Assembly: GCF_001927245.1 (NCBI RefSeq)
Contig: NZ_MJUX01000001.1
Span: 1,178,001-1,242,000 of the forward strand
Length of the DNA: 64,000 bases
Source of the DNA: Acuticoccus yangtzensis
GTDB lineage: Bacteria; Pseudomonadota; Alphaproteobacteria; Rhizobiales; Amorphaceae
Direction: 5' to 3'
In this document: one piece after another, positions 61,895-64,000 of the stretch
How the letters are laid out: every line of letters begins with the position of its first letter
Numbering within the stretch: position 1 is the first letter of the stretch
The notes under the pieces: generated by a model
Told to the model about the DNA's origin: nothing
Databases searched by the model: none
The model's input: the letters and a program-made list of their open reading frames with translations, nothing else
Translations under genes and position numbers: made by a program

Positions 61895-62803
61895 GTGCAT
61901 CTGCGCCAGCTCGAAGCCTTCCGCCTCACCGTGGAGAAAGGCTCCATCACCAAAGCCGCCGAGGCGATGGGACTGTCCCAGCCCGCCGTCACCAAGCTCG
62001 TCGCCGCGCTCGAAGCCCACCTCGGCTTCGCCCTCTTCGAACGCTGCGCCACCGGCGTTGTGCCGACCCCCGAAGGCGTCGCCTATCACGGTGAATTGGA
62101 ACGCGCCCTCCTCGGCCTCGCCCGGCTGGAGGAGGCCGCTCGCGAGATCCGCGGCCTGAAACGCGGCCACGTGCGCATCGGCACCATGCCCGCCCTCGCC
62201 GCCGCCTATACGCCCGACGTCATCTGCCGCATCAAAGCCGACCATCCGGCCATGCGCGTCAGCCTCGACGTCTACACCGCCCAGCGCGTCATCGACCTGA
62301 CCGCCGCCGCCGCCTTCGACATCGGCTTCGCGCACCTGCCCGAACGCCGCTCAGACGTCGAAGTCATCGCCAGCTTCAGCACGGACTGCGTCGTGGCGAT
62401 GCCTCCGGACCATCCGCTCGCCGTCACAGAGGCCGTCTCCGCCCACGACCTTGCCGATGTCGCCATGGTCGCCCTCGGCCAGCACACCACCATGGCCCCC
62501 ATCCTCGACGGCGCGTTCGCGGAAGCCGACGTCGCCCGCTCGATTTTCGCGGAATGCCAGCCGAGCTTCGCCGCCTGCGCCCTCGTCGCCCGCGGGGCCG
62601 GAGTGGCCATCGTCGACCCCCTCACCCCCACCATCTTCGCGGCCGAGTCCATCGTCACCCGCCCATTCGCGCCCGCCGTGCGCTTCACCTTCCGCATGGT
62701 TCGCCCGGTCGGTGTGCCGCACTCCCATGCCGCCCGCGTCGCCGTCGATGCCGCGCTCGCCGCCGCCGAGGACAACCCGCTCATCACCTGCGCGAAGGAT
62801 TAA
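61895..62803 (+). CDS. LysR-family transcriptional regulator
   Basis: A 302-residue LTTR. The N-terminal helix-turn-helix reads MHLRQLEAFRLTVEKGSITK then AAEAMGLSQPAVTKLVAALE and LGFALFERCATGVVPTPEG. A substrate-binding domain of the periplasmic-binding-protein type follows (VRIGTMPALAAAYTPDVICR onward). It starts at GTG. It is divergent from creatinase and 128 bases upstream of a DapA-family gene on the same strand, so either could be its target. The ligand is unknown. Confidence 0.92.
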   Translation: MHLRQLEAFRLTVEKGSITKAAEAMGLSQPAVTKLVAALEAHLGFALFERCATGVVPTPEGVAYHGELERALLGLARLEEAAREIRGLKRGHVRIGTMPALAAAYTPDVICRIKADHPAMRVSLDVYTAQRVIDLTAAAAFDIGFAHLPERRSDVEVIASFSTDCVVAMPPDHPLAVTEAVSAHDLADVAMVALGQHTTMAPILDGAFAEADVARSIFAECQPSFAACALVARGAGVAIVDPLTPTIFAAESIVTRPFAPAVRFTFRMVRPVGVPHSHAARVAVDAALAAAEDNPLITCAKD

Positions 62804-62843
62804 AGCCATTCCGATCGGTTATGCGATCTTCGCTTTTTTGAAT

Positions 62844-62871
62844 TTGACGGCATAATCGGCCCCTCCATAGT
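62844..62871 (+). promoter_or_regulatory. candidate promoter of the DapA-family gene
   Basis: TTGACG (62844-62849), a 16-base spacer and CATAGT (62866-62871), about 60 bases upstream of the gene start. This suggests that the lyase gene is transcribed separately from the LysR gene. Confidence 0.55.
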
Positions 62872-62931
62872 CTCGACCCGACCAAGGTTCACGCCAGCGT
62901 CACAGCGCGCGGGCACAAGGGAGGGATTGCC

Positions 62932-63870
62932 ATGGCCCATGTGAAGCCGACCGGATCGTTCGTCGCGCTCGTCACCCCCATGAACGCCGACGGGTCGATC
63001 GACTTCGAAGGGTTCCGCACCCTCCTCGACTGGCATGCCGCCAACGGGACCACCGCCGTGCTCATCATGGGCTCCACCGGCGAAGTCTCCATGCTGTCGC
63101 CGGACGAGCGCCGCGCCATCATCTCCGAAACGGTGAAGATGCGCCCCGGCGCGATGCAGATGTACTATGGCTGCACCGGCACCAACACCGAGGCGACCAT
63201 CGCCAACGTGCGCTACGCCGCCGCCGAGGGAGCGGACGGCGCCATCATCGCCGCGCCCGCCTACATCTGCGCCGACAATGACGCGATCCGCGAATATGCC
63301 GCCGAGGTGCTGGACAGCGCCGACCTCGCGATGGGCTTCTACAACAACCCGCCGCGGGTGAAGACGGACCTTCATTGGACCGACATCCTGGCGCTCGCCG
63401 ACCATCCTAACATGGTCGTCCTCAAGGAGAGCACGACGCGGGTCGGCCAGGTGGCGCAGGTCTGCGCGGCCAAGCCGGACATGTCGATCATGTGCTGCTG
63501 CTCGCCCAATCTCGGCCTCGTCATCCCCACCATGGCGCTAGGCGGCCACGGCACGGCCAACATGACCGGCAACCTCATCCCGCGCGAGATGGCCACCATC
63601 TCCACGCCCTGGACCTCCGGCGAGGACGCCTTCGCCTGCCGCGAGGCGTGGCTCACCAACCTGCCCGTCCTCCACTTCGCCTATTCGGCCATCAACCCGG
63701 TCGCGGTGAAGACGCTGATGCGCGCCATCGGCCTTCCCTCCGGCCCGCTGCGCAAGCCGCTGCGCCCGCTGGACCCGGCCGCGCTCGCCAAGGGCATCGC
63801 CACCCTGGAGGCGCTGGAGCTCGACAAGGCCTACGGCTTCACCCTGCGCCCCTCCCTCGCCGCCGAATAA
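62932..63870 (+). CDS. DapA-family (dihydrodipicolinate synthase-like) lyase
   Basis: A 312-residue class I aldolase-fold enzyme. It has GSFVALVTPMNADGSIDFEG, the substrate loop IMGSTGEVSMLSPDERRAII, a catalytic tyrosine in MGFYNNPPRVKTDLHW and the Schiff-base lysine in NMVVLKESTTRVGQ. Its place in a creatinase/LysR/SDR neighbourhood points to a catabolic lyase or hydrolyase acting on a pyruvate- or keto-acid-type compound rather than lysine biosynthesis, but the substrate cannot be read from the sequence. Confidence 0.88.
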   Translation: MAHVKPTGSFVALVTPMNADGSIDFEGFRTLLDWHAANGTTAVLIMGSTGEVSMLSPDERRAIISETVKMRPGAMQMYYGCTGTNTEATIANVRYAAAEGADGAIIAAPAYICADNDAIREYAAEVLDSADLAMGFYNNPPRVKTDLHWTDILALADHPNMVVLKESTTRVGQVAQVCAAKPDMSIMCCCSPNLGLVIPTMALGGHGTANMTGNLIPREMATISTPWTSGEDAFACREAWLTNLPVLHFAYSAINPVAVKTLMRAIGLPSGPLRKPLRPLDPAALAKGIATLEALELDKAYGFTLRPSLAAE

Positions 63871-63937
63871 AAAAGCGGCGTCACCTTCAACGGGGCCGCC
63901 TGCAGTGCGGCCCGCCCTCAAAGGACCAGAACCCAGC

Positions 63938-64000
63938 GTGGCGATTGAACGCACCGTCGTGATCACCGGCGCGGCGAGCGGCATCGGGGCTGCCACGGCG
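63938..64000 (+). CDS. short-chain dehydrogenase/reductase (partial, 5' end)
   Basis: Only the first 21 codons are in the window, starting at GTG after AAGGA. The sequence VAIERTVVITGAASGIGAAT is the N-terminal cofactor-binding motif TGxxxGIG of classical SDR enzymes. It lies 67 bases after the DapA-family gene on the same strand, after a 7-bp GC stem, and is probably part of the same catabolic unit. The rest lies beyond the window. Confidence 0.8.
   Translation, partial: MAIERTVVITGAASGIGAATA

Overview
The window is about 64 kb of high-GC chromosome from an alphaproteobacterium, most likely of the order Hyphomicrobiales (Rhizobiales). This rests on an FtcR-type flagellar regulator, a C4-pathway 5-aminolevulinate synthase (hemA), a NDUFA9-like gene next to uppP, an HWE-family histidine kinase, and an rpsL-to-rplQ ribosomal superoperon in the alphaproteobacterial order. 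Species cannot be named from the sequence alone. Almost all of it reads as core chromosome. I see no transposase, integrase, phage gene, CRISPR array or rRNA, and only one tRNA, tRNA-Leu(CAG).

Layout. 1-16.5 kb holds housekeeping genes: a DUF465 protein, purE-purK, rpsU, a TPR lipoprotein, a DUF2189 membrane protein, ilvE, a MarR regulator, an OmpR/EnvZ-type two-component pair, leuA behind what looks like a leucine attenuator with a leaderless leader peptide, an orphan LuxR regulator, tRNA-Leu, a NDUFA9-like protein, a divergent uppP, and an overlapping run of GST, queG, an SDR and a small secreted protein. 16.5-23.9 kb is more accessory: two small hypothetical genes, an apparent hydrolase-sulfotransferase fusion, a PucC/BCD-family MFS transporter beside hemA, an RlpA-like protein, a second GST and an 18-bp tandem repeat. 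23.9-31.7 kb is signalling: divergent cheZ and cheY, ftcR, a secreted MBL-fold protein, an HWE kinase with its receiver protein, and a PAS-containing chemoreceptor. 31.9-35.2 kb holds groESL under a promoter with a CIRCE operator, then a methyltransferase.

35.3-59.2 kb is the str-S10-spc-alpha ribosomal supercluster, all on the minus strand: rpsL, rpsG, fusA, tuf, [radC], rpsJ, rplC, rplD, rplW, rplB, rpsS, rplV, rpsC, rplP, rpmC, rpsQ, rplN, rplX, rplE, rpsN, rpsH, rplF, rplR, rpsE, rpmD, rplO, [LuxR-type regulator], secY, adk, rpsM, rpsK, rpoA, rplQ. Gene order is conserved, but radC lies between tuf and rpsJ, a LuxR-type regulator with terminator and promoter signals lies between rplO and secY, and several spacers are unusually long. 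The rpsM-adk spacer carries a periodic array of CCGGC/GCCGG mini-hairpins. 59.3-64 kb holds a phytanoyl-CoA dioxygenase-like gene and a catabolic cluster: creatinase, a divergent LysR regulator, a DapA-family lyase and the start of an SDR gene.

The observations I would follow first are the leaderless leucine leader peptide upstream of leuA, the mini-hairpin array upstream of rpsM, the regulator inserted in the spc operon with its 24-bp perfect palindrome, the hydrolase-sulfotransferase fusion, and the 18-bp tandem repeat merging into a hairpin. All functional statements come from reading the sequence and from general knowledge of the families; no search or structure prediction was run.
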